From positions 186,001-250,000 of the forward strand of contig NZ_BAYA01000013.1 in NCBI RefSeq assembly GCF_000685015.1: 64,000 nucleotides of DNA, read 5' to 3'. Below the pieces are notes generated by a model that was given only the letters and a program-made list of their open reading frames with translations, did no database searches and had not been told where the DNA came from. This DNA comes from Paraburkholderia bannensis NBRC 103871. GTDB lineage: Bacteria; Pseudomonadota; Gammaproteobacteria; Burkholderiales; Burkholderiaceae. How positions within the stretch are numbered: the first letter of the stretch is position 1; each line of letters opens with the position of its first letter. Both the position numbers and the translations under genes were made by a program. Shown in pieces: positions 51,088-59,327 of this stretch.

Positions 51088-53073
51088 ATGAGATATCCGG
51101 CCGCCCTCCGACAGCTTGCTAAAGTTGCTCGCACAACCAACCGCTCACTTCCGCATTTACGCCTTGCCGCAGCAGCCGTCGCGGGCGCGCTCGCACTAGG
51201 CGCGTGCGGCGGTTCCGACTCCGTCACCACGCAGGCGAGCGCAGCGGCCACCGCCGCGCACAAGCAGCCGAACATCCTCTACATCATGGCCGACGACCTC
51301 GGCTACTCGGACATTCATGCGTTCGGCGGCGAGATCAATACACCCAATCTCGACGCCCTGGTCGCGTCGGGCCGCATTCTCACGAATCACCACGCGGGCA
51401 CGGTCTGCGCGATCACCCGTTCGATGCTGATCTCGGGCACCGATCACCACCTCGTCGGCGAAGGCACGATGGGCGTGCCCACCGACGAGCGCAAAGGCCT
51501 GCCCGGCTACGAAGGCTACCTGAACGACCGCGCGCTTTCGGTCGCGCAACTGCTCAAGGACGCGGGCTATCACACCTACATGGCGGGCAAGTGGCATCTG
51601 GGGTCGGGCATCGTCGGCAGCGCTTCGGGCAGCGGGCAGACGCCGGATCAATGGGGCTTCGAGCATAGCTACGCGCTGCTGGGCGGCGCGGCGACGAATC
51701 ACTTCGCGCACGAACCCGCGGGCTCGCACAACTACACCGAGGACGGCCAGTACGTGCAGCCAGGACAACCCGGTCAGCCCGGCGGCACGGGCGGCAATCC
51801 GGCCGTGTTCTATTCGACCAACTTCTATACGCAAAAGCTGATCTCGTACATCGACTCGCACAAGGGCGACGGCAAGCCGTTCTTCGCCTACGCGGCGTAT
51901 ACGTCGCCGCACTGGCCATTGCAGGTGCCGGATCCGTGGCTGCATAAATATGCGGGCGTCTACGATGCGGGCTACGACGCGATCCGCAATGCGCGCATCG
52001 CGCGGCAAAAAGCGCTCGGCCTGATTCCCGCCGATTTCCAGCCGAATCCGGGCCTGGCCGAAACGCTCACGCGCTCGCCCGCCACGGCGAACAACGGCAC
52101 CGCGAGCGCGAAATACATCAGCGCCGTGCATCCGGCGTCCGCAGGCTACGCCGATTACGGCCAGGGCAACGTCGACAAGCTCTGGGCCAGCCTCTCCCCC
52201 GCCGAGCGCAAGTCGCAGGCGCGCTACATGGAAATCTACGCGGGCATGGTCGAGAACCTCGACTACAACATCGGACTCCTGATTCAACATCTGAAGGATA
52301 TCGGCGAGTACGACAACACCTTCATCATGTTCCAGTCGGATAACGGCGCAGAGGGCTGGCCGATCGATTCGGGCGCGGATCCCACGGCCACCGATACGGC
52401 CAATGCGCAGGAACCCACGTATTCGGCGCTCGGCACCGACAACGGCCTGCAGAACGCGCAGCGCCTGCAATACGGTCTGCGCTGGGCCGAGGTGAGCGCC
52501 GCGCCGTTCCGCTACACCAAGGGGTATTCGGCGGAAGGCGGCGTGTCCGTGCCGACCATCGCGCACCTGCCGGGGCAGACCACCCAGGCGGCGTCGCTGC
52601 GCGTCTTCACGCACGTCACCGACGATACGGCGACCTTCCTCGACGTAGCAGGCGTCACGCCGCCTTCGACGCCCGCACCGGCGCTCGTGAGCGCGCTGAC
52701 CGGCGTCGACCAGAACAAGGGCAAGGTGGTCTACAACAATCGCTACGTGTATCCGGTGACGGGCAAGTCCTTGCTGCCGCTGCTTGAAGGCACGAGCACG
52801 GCCGAGGTTCACACCGCTGCGTTCGGCGACGAAGCCTATGGCCGCGCCTATCTGCGCAGCGCCGACGGCCGCTGGAAGGCGCTCTGGACAGAACCGCCGC
52901 TCGGCCCGGTCGACGGCCACTGGCAGCTTTACGACATGGCCGCCGATCGTGGCGAAGTCAACGATGTCTCGACGCAGAATCCCTCGGTGATCCAGTCGCT
53001 CATCCAGCAATGGAACGACTACATGACGAGCGTAGGCGGCGTCGAACCGCTGCAACCGCACGGCTATTACTGA
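51088..53073 (+). CDS. Lipoprotein sulfatase (arylsulfatase family) with atypical C-x-I-x-R site
   Basis: 661 aa. A lipoprotein signal with lipobox LGAC-GG (Cys 40) after a long basic N-region suggests anchoring to the outer or inner membrane. The sulfatase fold is clear: NILYIMADDLGYSDIHAFGG (metal Asp-Asp, ~61-80), active-site segment AGTVCAITRSMLISGTDHH (Cys 107, Ile 109, Arg 111), YMAGKWHLG (~164), SPHWPLQVPDP and FIMFQSDNGAEGWP (metal Asp-Asn, ~415). The canonical site is C-x-P-x-R; here Ile replaces Pro, which matters because the Cys must be converted to formylglycine. The maturation enzyme is encoded 9 bp downstream. Substrate (aryl or alkyl sulfate ester) not determined. Confidence 0.9.
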   Translation: MRYPAALRQLAKVARTTNRSLPHLRLAAAAVAGALALGACGGSDSVTTQASAAATAAHKQPNILYIMADDLGYSDIHAFGGEINTPNLDALVASGRILTNHHAGTVCAITRSMLISGTDHHLVGEGTMGVPTDERKGLPGYEGYLNDRALSVAQLLKDAGYHTYMAGKWHLGSGIVGSASGSGQTPDQWGFEHSYALLGGAATNHFAHEPAGSHNYTEDGQYVQPGQPGQPGGTGGNPAVFYSTNFYTQKLISYIDSHKGDGKPFFAYAAYTSPHWPLQVPDPWLHKYAGVYDAGYDAIRNARIARQKALGLIPADFQPNPGLAETLTRSPATANNGTASAKYISAVHPASAGYADYGQGNVDKLWASLSPAERKSQARYMEIYAGMVENLDYNIGLLIQHLKDIGEYDNTFIMFQSDNGAEGWPIDSGADPTATDTANAQEPTYSALGTDNGLQNAQRLQYGLRWAEVSAAPFRYTKGYSAEGGVSVPTIAHLPGQTTQAASLRVFTHVTDDTATFLDVAGVTPPSTPAPALVSALTGVDQNKGKVVYNNRYVYPVTGKSLLPLLEGTSTAEVHTAAFGDEAYGRAYLRSADGRWKALWTEPPLGPVDGHWQLYDMAADRGEVNDVSTQNPSVIQSLIQQWNDYMTSVGGVEPLQPHGYY

Positions 53074-53082
53074 GGACTGGCA

Positions 53083-54135
53083 ATGCGCTTCTGGCTCACC
53101 GGCGCGGCATTCGGCGCCGCGATTTTCGCGGCGGCTTTTGCCCTGTCCTACGAATCGCAGGCACGCACGGCGGCACCCGCCGCCGCCTTCGACACGCTCA
53201 ACGACGGCCGTCCGCTCGCCGCGCTCGGCAACGAGAAGCAATGCGAACGCTACAGCGGCCTGCCCGCGCGCTGGCGCGACGACCCGAAGGCGGGCATGGT
53301 GCACCTGCACGGCGGCGCATTCGTGTTCGGCAGCACGCGCGGCTATCCCGACGAGCGTCCGGACAGCGGCGGCGGCAACACGCGCGTCGCCGGCTTCTGG
53401 ATCGACCAGCATGACGTGACGGTCGCGCAGTTCGCGGCCTTCGTCGCGGCCACGGGTTACGTGAGCGAAGCCGAAAAACAGGGCGGCGCGGCGGTCTTTC
53501 ACGTCCCCACGCGCGAGGAAATGAACACGCGCGACCTGGCGTGGTGGTCGTGGGTCGACGGCGCATCGTGGCGGCATCCGCAAGGCCCGAAGAGCAATGT
53601 CGATGGCAAGGGCAACCTGCCCGTCACGCTCGTCACGTTGCACGATGCGCTTGCTTACGCGCATTGGCTGGGCCGCGACCTGCCGACCGAAGCCGAATGG
53701 GAATACGCGGGCAAGGCCGGCCACAACGATGCAAGCCTCGACGCCGCGCCCGTCGATGCGCAGGGCAAGCCCGCCGCGAACTACTGGCAGGGCGTCTTCC
53801 CGGTGCTCAATACCGGCGAGGACGGCCACGCCGGACTCGCGCCCGTGGGCTGCTACGCGGCCAACGACTTCCGCCTGTACGACATGATCGGCAACGCGTG
53901 GCAATGGACGCGGGACGTCTACAGCGGCCCGCACCAGTCGCACACGAACGGCGATACCGCCGCCGTTGCTCCGGCTTCGCGCCGCCACGACACGGCCATG
54001 GTCATCAAGGGCGGCTCGTTCCTGTGCTCGCGCGATTACTGCGTACGCTACCGCGCGTCGTCGCGCGAGCAGCAGGAAGCGGATCTCGCGGCTTCGCATA
54101 TCGGCTTTCGAACGGTGTCGAGGGATCCGGCATGA
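53083..54135 (+). CDS. Formylglycine-generating enzyme (FGE/SUMF1 family) with export signal
   Basis: 350 aa. N-terminal hydrophobic segment FWLTGAAFGAAIFAAAFALS (residues 3-22) acts as signal or anchor. The FGE domain starts at MVHLHGGAFVFGS (~67) and includes GFWIDQHDVTVAQFAAFVAATGYVSEAE, LPTEAEWEYAGKAG, YDMIGNAWQWTRDVY, and KGGSFLCSRDYCVRYR. Cys 315 and Cys 320 match the essential copper-binding pair of oxygen-dependent FGEs (C336/C341 in human), so it should be active, oxidising the sulfatase Cys to formylglycine. Most bacterial FGEs are cytosolic; a secreted one next to a secreted sulfatase is unusual. GAGGA precedes the ATG by 6 nt. Confidence 0.92.
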   Translation: MRFWLTGAAFGAAIFAAAFALSYESQARTAAPAAAFDTLNDGRPLAALGNEKQCERYSGLPARWRDDPKAGMVHLHGGAFVFGSTRGYPDERPDSGGGNTRVAGFWIDQHDVTVAQFAAFVAATGYVSEAEKQGGAAVFHVPTREEMNTRDLAWWSWVDGASWRHPQGPKSNVDGKGNLPVTLVTLHDALAYAHWLGRDLPTEAEWEYAGKAGHNDASLDAAPVDAQGKPAANYWQGVFPVLNTGEDGHAGLAPVGCYAANDFRLYDMIGNAWQWTRDVYSGPHQSHTNGDTAAVAPASRRHDTAMVIKGGSFLCSRDYCVRYRASSREQQEADLAASHIGFRTVSRDPA

Positions 54136-54932
54136 GGCGCTTGAATCTCTTTGCGGCGGCGCTTGCCGCGCTGTGCCTGACGGGGTCGATCGCATATGCC
54201 GATGCCGTTGCGCCCGCAACGATCCGCGTAGGCGTCACGCCCGGCCCGCAGGCGCAGATCATGGACGAGGTCAAACGCGTGGCCGCTGCGCGCGGCCTGC
54301 CGCTCGACGTGGTGGTGTTCGACGATGCCGGCCGTATCGACGCGGCGCTCGCGGCGGGCCGTATCGACGCCGCCAGCTTCGAGGACGCGACGCGGCTTGC
54401 CGAAACGCGCGCCGCGCACGGCTACGCGCTCACGAGCGTCGCGCCCACGATCACGCTGCCGATGGCGCTTTATTCGAAGCGTCTGCGCAGCCTCACCCAG
54501 CTGCGCCCCGGCGCCACCGTGGCGATTCCCGCCGACGCGCGCGGCATGGCGCGCGCACTCGTGCTGCTGCAGAACGACACGCTCGTCACGTTCCGCGACA
54601 GCGCCGGACTGCATGCCACGACGCGCGATATCACCGGCAACCGGCTGCACCTGAAGATCGTGACCGTGCCGCGCGAGCGCCTTGTGAAAGCGCTCGATTC
54701 CACGGATATCGTCGCGATATCGAGCGAGGATGCGGCGAGCGCCGGTCTCTTTGCGGCGCGTGACAGCATCAGCTACGAAGACGCGCGCTCGCCGTATGCC
54801 GATGTGCTCACCGTGCGCGACGCCGACGTCCACGCGCCGTGGGTCGGCACGCTGGTCGCCGCCTGGCATTCCGACGATGTCGCGCATTTCATCCTCACGC
54901 GCTATCAGGACTCGGTGCGGCGGCCATGGTAG
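54132..54932 (+). CDS. NlpA/MetQ-type periplasmic substrate-binding protein
   Basis: 266 aa. Signal peptide RRLNLFAAALAALCLTGSIAYA, cleaved before DAVAPA; there is no lipobox Cys, unlike typical NlpA/MetQ. The domain starts IRVGVTPGPQAQIMDEVKRVAAARG (~32-56) and continues with a NlpA-like DDAGRIDAALAAGRIDAASF, where MetQ has NxALxxGxIDxNxF. It probably binds a sulfur- or methionine-like compound, inferred from the sulfatase neighbours. Start overlaps the FGE stop (ATGA), end overlaps the CxxCxxCC gene by 7 bp. No partner permease or ATPase is present in the operon. Confidence 0.82.
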   Translation: MRRLNLFAAALAALCLTGSIAYADAVAPATIRVGVTPGPQAQIMDEVKRVAAARGLPLDVVVFDDAGRIDAALAAGRIDAASFEDATRLAETRAAHGYALTSVAPTITLPMALYSKRLRSLTQLRPGATVAIPADARGMARALVLLQNDTLVTFRDSAGLHATTRDITGNRLHLKIVTVPRERLVKALDSTDIVAISSEDAASAGLFAARDSISYEDARSPYADVLTVRDADVHAPWVGTLVAAWHSDDVAHFILTRYQDSVRRPW

Positions 54933-55864
54933 GCCGTAGCTGGTCGCTCGCCTGCAACGCTTGCGGCAAGTGCTGCAACAGCCCGCCCGCGCTGTCGTTG
55001 CGCGAATGGTTCGCGCATCGCCCGGTGTTTATCGGCAGCATCGCCATCGAGCGCGTGGCGCGCCGCCGCGTGGGCGAGCGGCTGATCGCGGGCGGCGTCG
55101 AACGCGTGCTGGACGCGCAGGATATCGCCGACCAGGACGCGCTCAACGATGCACTGTTTCATCGTGCGAGCGCACGCGAGGCGGGCTGGATTTCGGTGAC
55201 GTTGCAGGGCTACGACTATCCTTCGGCGGGGCGCTGTCCGGCGCTCGCGCAAGACGGACGCTGCACGCTGCACGAAGCGGGCAAGCCCGCGCGCTGCGCC
55301 GCCGTGCCGCTCGATCCGCTGGTGCCGGACGGTTGGCAGCCGGTAGCTCTGGGCGCGCGGCGCGAAGGCGTGCGCGCGCTTGGCGCGGACTGTATCCGCG
55401 ATGCGCTGGCGCCTGGCGCGCTGTCCCTCATCGACGGCGATCGTGTGCTCGACACACCCGCGCTCGAACGCGACCGCGCAGCGCTGACGTTCGAGCGCAA
55501 GCTCTGGCGTGACGCCGTCGCCACCGCGCTTGCGGCTTCGCCTGGCGCGCTTGCCGCGCTCAGACCCGGCGGTCGCCTCACCATCGCGCCGGTGCCCGCG
55601 CTACTGACCGTGGCGCGGCTCTCGCCTGCCTGCCATGCGGCGGCTATCGACGTGATCGGACAGCAACGCACGCTGATCGACGCTCACGTCGACGCCGCGC
55701 TCAAACGCCGCCGTCCCGACGAACGCGCCTTCACCCAGGAATTGCGCGGCTTCGCGCAGGCCCACGAACGCGCCTTCGACGAACTCTCGCGCGCCGGTGC
55801 GCCGACGATCTCTAGCGACCCCAATTTCGCGCGCGAAGCCGAAATCTGGCTCGGCTTGCACTAA
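54926..55864 (+). CDS. YkgJ-family cysteine-cluster protein (CxxCxxCC)
   Basis: 312 aa, soluble. The cluster CNACGKCC (residues ~10-17) is followed by PPALSLREW, then GRCPALAQDGRCTLHEAGKPARCAA (~105-129), giving the CxxCxxCC...C...C...C pattern of the YkgJ family that is thought to chelate zinc or iron. The longer length (~310 vs ~110-250 aa) and C-terminal helical half are typical of the larger branch seen with sulfatases and radical or oxygen-dependent maturases. Overlaps the binding-protein gene by 7 bp, so it belongs to the sulfatase operon. A role in metal supply to FGE or the sulfatase is inference. Confidence 0.85.
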   Translation: MVGRSWSLACNACGKCCNSPPALSLREWFAHRPVFIGSIAIERVARRRVGERLIAGGVERVLDAQDIADQDALNDALFHRASAREAGWISVTLQGYDYPSAGRCPALAQDGRCTLHEAGKPARCAAVPLDPLVPDGWQPVALGARREGVRALGADCIRDALAPGALSLIDGDRVLDTPALERDRAALTFERKLWRDAVATALAASPGALAALRPGGRLTIAPVPALLTVARLSPACHAAAIDVIGQQRTLIDAHVDAALKRRRPDERAFTQELRGFAQAHERAFDELSRAGAPTISSDPNFAREAEIWLGLH

Positions 55865-56022
55865 AAAACCGCCCGCCGCCCTTCGCGCCAGAAGGGTAAA
55901 TACCGACAAAATCCCTTCGGGACAGAAAGCAACCAGAAGGGCAGCCTTTTTTATACTTGCCACCAATCCCAGACTTGCGGCAACTCGCCGCAGCGCCGTC
56001 CACTACAAGGAGACACGCCCCC

Positions 56023-57150
56023 ATGCCTTTTCGCGCCCAGCATCCCGGTCGCGCCCTGCTGCTTGCCCTCGCCCTTGGCGCGGCGGTAGCGGGCATGAGC
56101 GCGCCGGTGCAGGCCGAGCAGCAGGCACCGATCCGGCTGATGATGGGGGGCATGTCCAAGATCGTCTACCTGCCGGCCGTGCTGGCCGCGCGGCTGGGCT
56201 ACTTTCGCGATGAAGGGCTCGATGTCGAGGTCGTAGGCGGCCCGGCGGGCATCGACACCTCGACGGAACTGATCGCGGGCGCCATCGAAGGCGCGATCGG
56301 TTTTTACGATCACACGCTCGATCTGCAAAGCCGTGGCCAGGATGTGCTGTCGGTGGTCGTGTTCCAGCGTGCGCTGGGACTCGCCGAACTGGCCTCCACG
56401 CGCACCGAAGGCGGCCGCGCGCTGGCGCGCTCCGGGTCGATGCGCGACGCCCGCGGCCTGCGCCTGGGCGTGACGGGCTTCGGCTCCTCCACCTGGGTTG
56501 TCACGCGTTACCTGGCGGCGGGCGCAGGCGTTGCAGCGGGCGACTACACGATCGTGCCGCTCGCGTCCGACACGCGCTTCACCGACGCCATCGAACACGG
56601 CAGCATCGACGCGGGCATGGTCGAGGAACCCACCGCCACGCGCCTGCTGTCGAGCGGCGCGGCGCAGATGGTCGCCGACATGCGCAGCGTGGAAGGCTCG
56701 CAGCGCTGGCTGGGCGGCCCGTACGCGGGCGCTTGCCTGTACATGCGCCGCAGCTGGGTGGACGCCCATCCGCAGGAAACCGCAAGGCTCGCGCACGCGC
56801 TCGTGCGTGCGCTGCGCTACCTCGACACGCATTCGCCGCAAGCCATCGCCGATGCGCTGCCCGCCGAACTCACCGGCAGCGACCGCGCCAGCTACGTGCA
56901 GGCGCTGGGCTCGGCTAAGCCCGCATTCTCGCGCGACGGCCTGATGCCGCAAGGCGCGCCGCAAACCGTGCTGCGCGTGCTGATCGCGGCGGGCTCGGGC
57001 GTGACGGCGCGGCACGTCGATCTCGCGAAAACCTATACGAACAAATTCGCGAACCAGTTCGCGAACCAAGTCGCCAACACCGATACCAAACGCGACGCCA
57101 ACGATGTCGCCAACGGCGCGCAGTCCGATGCGCCCAAGGGCGCGCCGTAG
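56023..57150 (+). CDS. SsuA/NMT1-type ABC transporter substrate-binding protein with repetitive tail
   Basis: 375 aa. Signal peptide ending near MSAPVQAEQ (~31). The NMT1/SsuA fold is indicated by PIRLMMGGMSKIVYLPAVLAARLGYFRDEGLDVEVVGGPAG (~36-76, read in parts), LIAGAIEGAIGFYDHTL and LRLGVTGFGSSTWVVTRYLAAGAGV (~147-171). SsuA-like proteins bind alkylsulfonates, taurine, nitrate or pyrimidine precursors. AAGGAGA lies 10 nt before the ATG. The final ~40 residues are a low-complexity tail of (N-x-F/V-A) repeats with Asp/Lys. Again no permease or ATPase follows; an MFS symporter does, an odd pairing. Confidence 0.84.
   Translation: MPFRAQHPGRALLLALALGAAVAGMSAPVQAEQQAPIRLMMGGMSKIVYLPAVLAARLGYFRDEGLDVEVVGGPAGIDTSTELIAGAIEGAIGFYDHTLDLQSRGQDVLSVVVFQRALGLAELASTRTEGGRALARSGSMRDARGLRLGVTGFGSSTWVVTRYLAAGAGVAAGDYTIVPLASDTRFTDAIEHGSIDAGMVEEPTATRLLSSGAAQMVADMRSVEGSQRWLGGPYAGACLYMRRSWVDAHPQETARLAHALVRALRYLDTHSPQAIADALPAELTGSDRASYVQALGSAKPAFSRDGLMPQGAPQTVLRVLIAAGSGVTARHVDLAKTYTNKFANQFANQVANTDTKRDANDVANGAQSDAPKGAP
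57033..57110 (+). repeat. Short in-frame tandem repeats at the binding-protein C-terminus
   Basis: Copies of a ~12-bp unit AACCAGTTCGCG / AACAAATTCGCG / AACCAAGTCGCC encode NKFANQFANQVAN, then degenerate copies (RDANDVANG). Looks like recent slippage expansion. Confidence 0.75.
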
Positions 57151-57270
57151 CGCACGCCCGCCGATTCACGCGAAACCCTCGAAGCACCGAATGCAGCCAT
57201 AAGGCGAGCACCACGGCGGTTCTGGCGTGCTGCCGGGGCCCCGCTCGTCTCTCATCAAAGGATGTCCACC

Positions 57271-58566
57271 ATGTCTTCTGCCATCAACGCCGTACCGGGC
57301 GACTCGAAAGCGCGCACCGTGTTCCGTGCGGTCAGCGGCAACTTCCTCGAAATGTACGACTTCATGGTGTACGGCTATTACGCCGCCGCCATCGGCACCG
57401 CGTACTTTCCGGCCGGCAACGAGTTCGTCTCGCTGATGCTGGCGTTTTCCGTGTTCGGCGCGGGCTTCCTGATGCGCCCGCTCGGCGCGATCGTGCTGGG
57501 CGCTTACATGGATCGTCACGGCCGCCGCAAGGGCCTCATCATGTCGCTCACGCTCATGGCGATCGGCACGATGTGCGTGGCCTTCGTGCCCGGCTACGCG
57601 ACCATCGGCCTGCTGGCCCCGGCGCTCGTGCTGGTCGGCCGCCTGCTACAAGGTTTCTCGGCGGGCGCTGAACTGGGCGGCGTGTCGGTGTACCTCGCCG
57701 AAATCGCCACCAAGGGCAACCGCGGCTTCTTCTGCGCCTGGCAGTCGGCCAGCCAGCAGGTGGCCGTGGTGTTCGCCGCCGCGCTCGGCGTGCTGCTCAA
57801 CAGCATTGTTCCCGCCCAGGCAATGACGAGCTGGGGCTGGCGCGTGCCGTTCGTGATCGGCTGCATGATCGTGCCCTTCCTCGTCTATATCCGCCGCACG
57901 CTGCGCGAAACCGAGGAATTCGAGCAACGCCGCCATCACCCGAGCCTGCGCGAAATCACCCGCGCGATCGTCGCGAACTACGGCATCGTGCTCGCGGGCA
58001 TGGGCCTCGTCATCATGACGACGACCTCGTTCTACCTGATCACGGCCTACACGCCGACGTTCGGCAAGGTCGAGCTGAAGCTGAGCTCGCTCGACGCGCT
58101 GCTCGTGACGGTGTGCGTGGGCGTCTCGAACTTCATCTGGCTGCCCATCGCGGGCGCCGTGTCGGATCGCGTGGGTCGCGCGCCGGTGCTGATCGCCTGC
58201 ACCGCGCTGACCGTGTTCACCGCCTACCCGGCGATGCAGTGGCTCGTGGGCGCGCCCTCGTTCGCCACGCTGCTGGTGGTCGAGCTGTGGCTTTCGACGC
58301 TCTATGCGTGGTACAACGGTGCGATGGTCGTCGCGCTGACCGAACTGATGCCGGTGCATGTGCGCACGACGGGCTTCTCGATGGCGTACAGCCTGGCGAC
58401 GCTGGTGGGCGGCTTCACGCCGGCCATCTCCACCTGGCTGATCCACACGACCGGCGACAAGGCCGCACCCGGCGCCTGGATGAGCGTCGCCGCCGTGTGC
58501 GGCATGGTGGCCACGCTGTTCCTGTATCGTTCGAAGATTGCTCGCGAACAGTACAAGACGGCCTGA
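57271..58566 (+). CDS. MFS transporter, metabolite:H+ symporter (MHS/CitA-like)
   Basis: 431 aa, twelve helices. The N-terminus FRAVSGNFLEMYDFMVYGYYAAAIG (~20-44) is typical of MHS-family citrate/tricarballylate carriers (CitA/TcuC), followed by GAYMDRHGRRKGL (motif A, ~82-94), RLLQGFSAGAELGGVSVYLAE (~125-145) and GAVSDRVGRAPV (second motif A). Tricarboxylates are the best guess; proline/betaine carriers (ProP) are more distant. It is followed within 50 bp by a TctDE-like two-component system, which normally controls tricarboxylate uptake. GGA lies 8 nt before ATG 57271; ATG 57262 is the alternative. Confidence 0.9.
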   Translation: MSSAINAVPGDSKARTVFRAVSGNFLEMYDFMVYGYYAAAIGTAYFPAGNEFVSLMLAFSVFGAGFLMRPLGAIVLGAYMDRHGRRKGLIMSLTLMAIGTMCVAFVPGYATIGLLAPALVLVGRLLQGFSAGAELGGVSVYLAEIATKGNRGFFCAWQSASQQVAVVFAAALGVLLNSIVPAQAMTSWGWRVPFVIGCMIVPFLVYIRRTLRETEEFEQRRHHPSLREITRAIVANYGIVLAGMGLVIMTTTSFYLITAYTPTFGKVELKLSSLDALLVTVCVGVSNFIWLPIAGAVSDRVGRAPVLIACTALTVFTAYPAMQWLVGAPSFATLLVVELWLSTLYAWYNGAMVVALTELMPVHVRTTGFSMAYSLATLVGGFTPAISTWLIHTTGDKAAPGAWMSVAAVCGMVATLFLYRSKIAREQYKTA

Positions 58567-58616
58567 TCGCCCAAAACCTACGTTTTAAACACGCTTGAAG
58601 CACGCCTGAAACCCGC

Positions 58617-59294
58617 ATGAGACTGCTGCTCGTCGAAGACAACGAACAACTCGCGCACTGGCTGGTGCGCACGCTGAGCGACGACGGCTTCATGCTCGAC
58701 CACGTCGGCGACGGCGAGGCCGCCGAAGATGCATTGCGCGCCTCGACCTACGACGTGGTGCTGCTCGACCTCAACCTGCCGCGCATGTCCGGCAAGGCGC
58801 TGCTGCGCCGCATGCGCGGTCGCGGCGACGCCACCCCGGTGCTGATCCTCACGGCCACCGGCGCGATCGACGAAAAAGTGGTGTGCCTGGGCGCGGGCGC
58901 CGACGACTACATCGTCAAGCCCTTCGACGCGCGCGAGCTGGTGGCGCGCGTCAAGGTGCTGGCGCGCCGCCAGGCGCCCTCGCGCTCGAACCGGATCCGC
59001 TGCGGCAACCTGCTCTACGACATGGACAGCCGCCGCTTCTATGTCGAAGAAGACGCGCTTACGCTCACGCCGCGCGAACATACCGTGCTGGAAACGCTGA
59101 TCCTGCGCGCGAAGAAGACCGTCTCCAAAGCGACGCTGGCCGAATCGGTCAGCGACGCCGATGCGCCCACCAGCGAGGACGCCATCGAAATCTACGTCTC
59201 GCGCCTGCGCAAGAAGCTCGAAAAGAGCACGGCGACGATCATCACGCTGCGCGGCCTCGGCTATCTGCTCGAAGATGCCGAAGCGGACGAATAA
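58617..59294 (+). CDS. OmpR-family response regulator (TctD-like)
   Basis: 225 aa. Receiver domain with phospho-acceptor in DVVLLDLNLPRMSG (Asp ~51), acid pocket LLVEDNEQ, and Thr/Lys in LTATGAI and IVKPFDA. The winged helix DNA-binding domain (~130-220) contains LTLTPREHTVLETLILRAKKTVSK and IEIYVSRLRKKLEKS. It is co-directional with the kinase 33 bp downstream. Placement after the MHS symporter suggests it regulates tricarboxylate or similar uptake. Confidence 0.94.
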   Translation: MRLLLVEDNEQLAHWLVRTLSDDGFMLDHVGDGEAAEDALRASTYDVVLLDLNLPRMSGKALLRRMRGRGDATPVLILTATGAIDEKVVCLGAGADDYIVKPFDARELVARVKVLARRQAPSRSNRIRCGNLLYDMDSRRFYVEEDALTLTPREHTVLETLILRAKKTVSKATLAESVSDADAPTSEDAIEIYVSRLRKKLEKSTATIITLRGLGYLLEDAEADE

Positions 59295-59327
59295 CCCTCC
59301 TTTTCTTCACGCCGACGAGGCCCGACC

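Noticed and set aside
51196..54219. 1007-codon minus-strand frame opposite the sulfatase and FGE genes
   Set aside because: Extremely Arg/Ala/Val-rich shadow frame spanning two clear genes.
55880..55950. Possible terminator after the CxxCxxCC gene
   Set aside because: AGAAGGG and CCCTTC words with a T6 tract are present, but no single compact stem directly precedes the T-tract.
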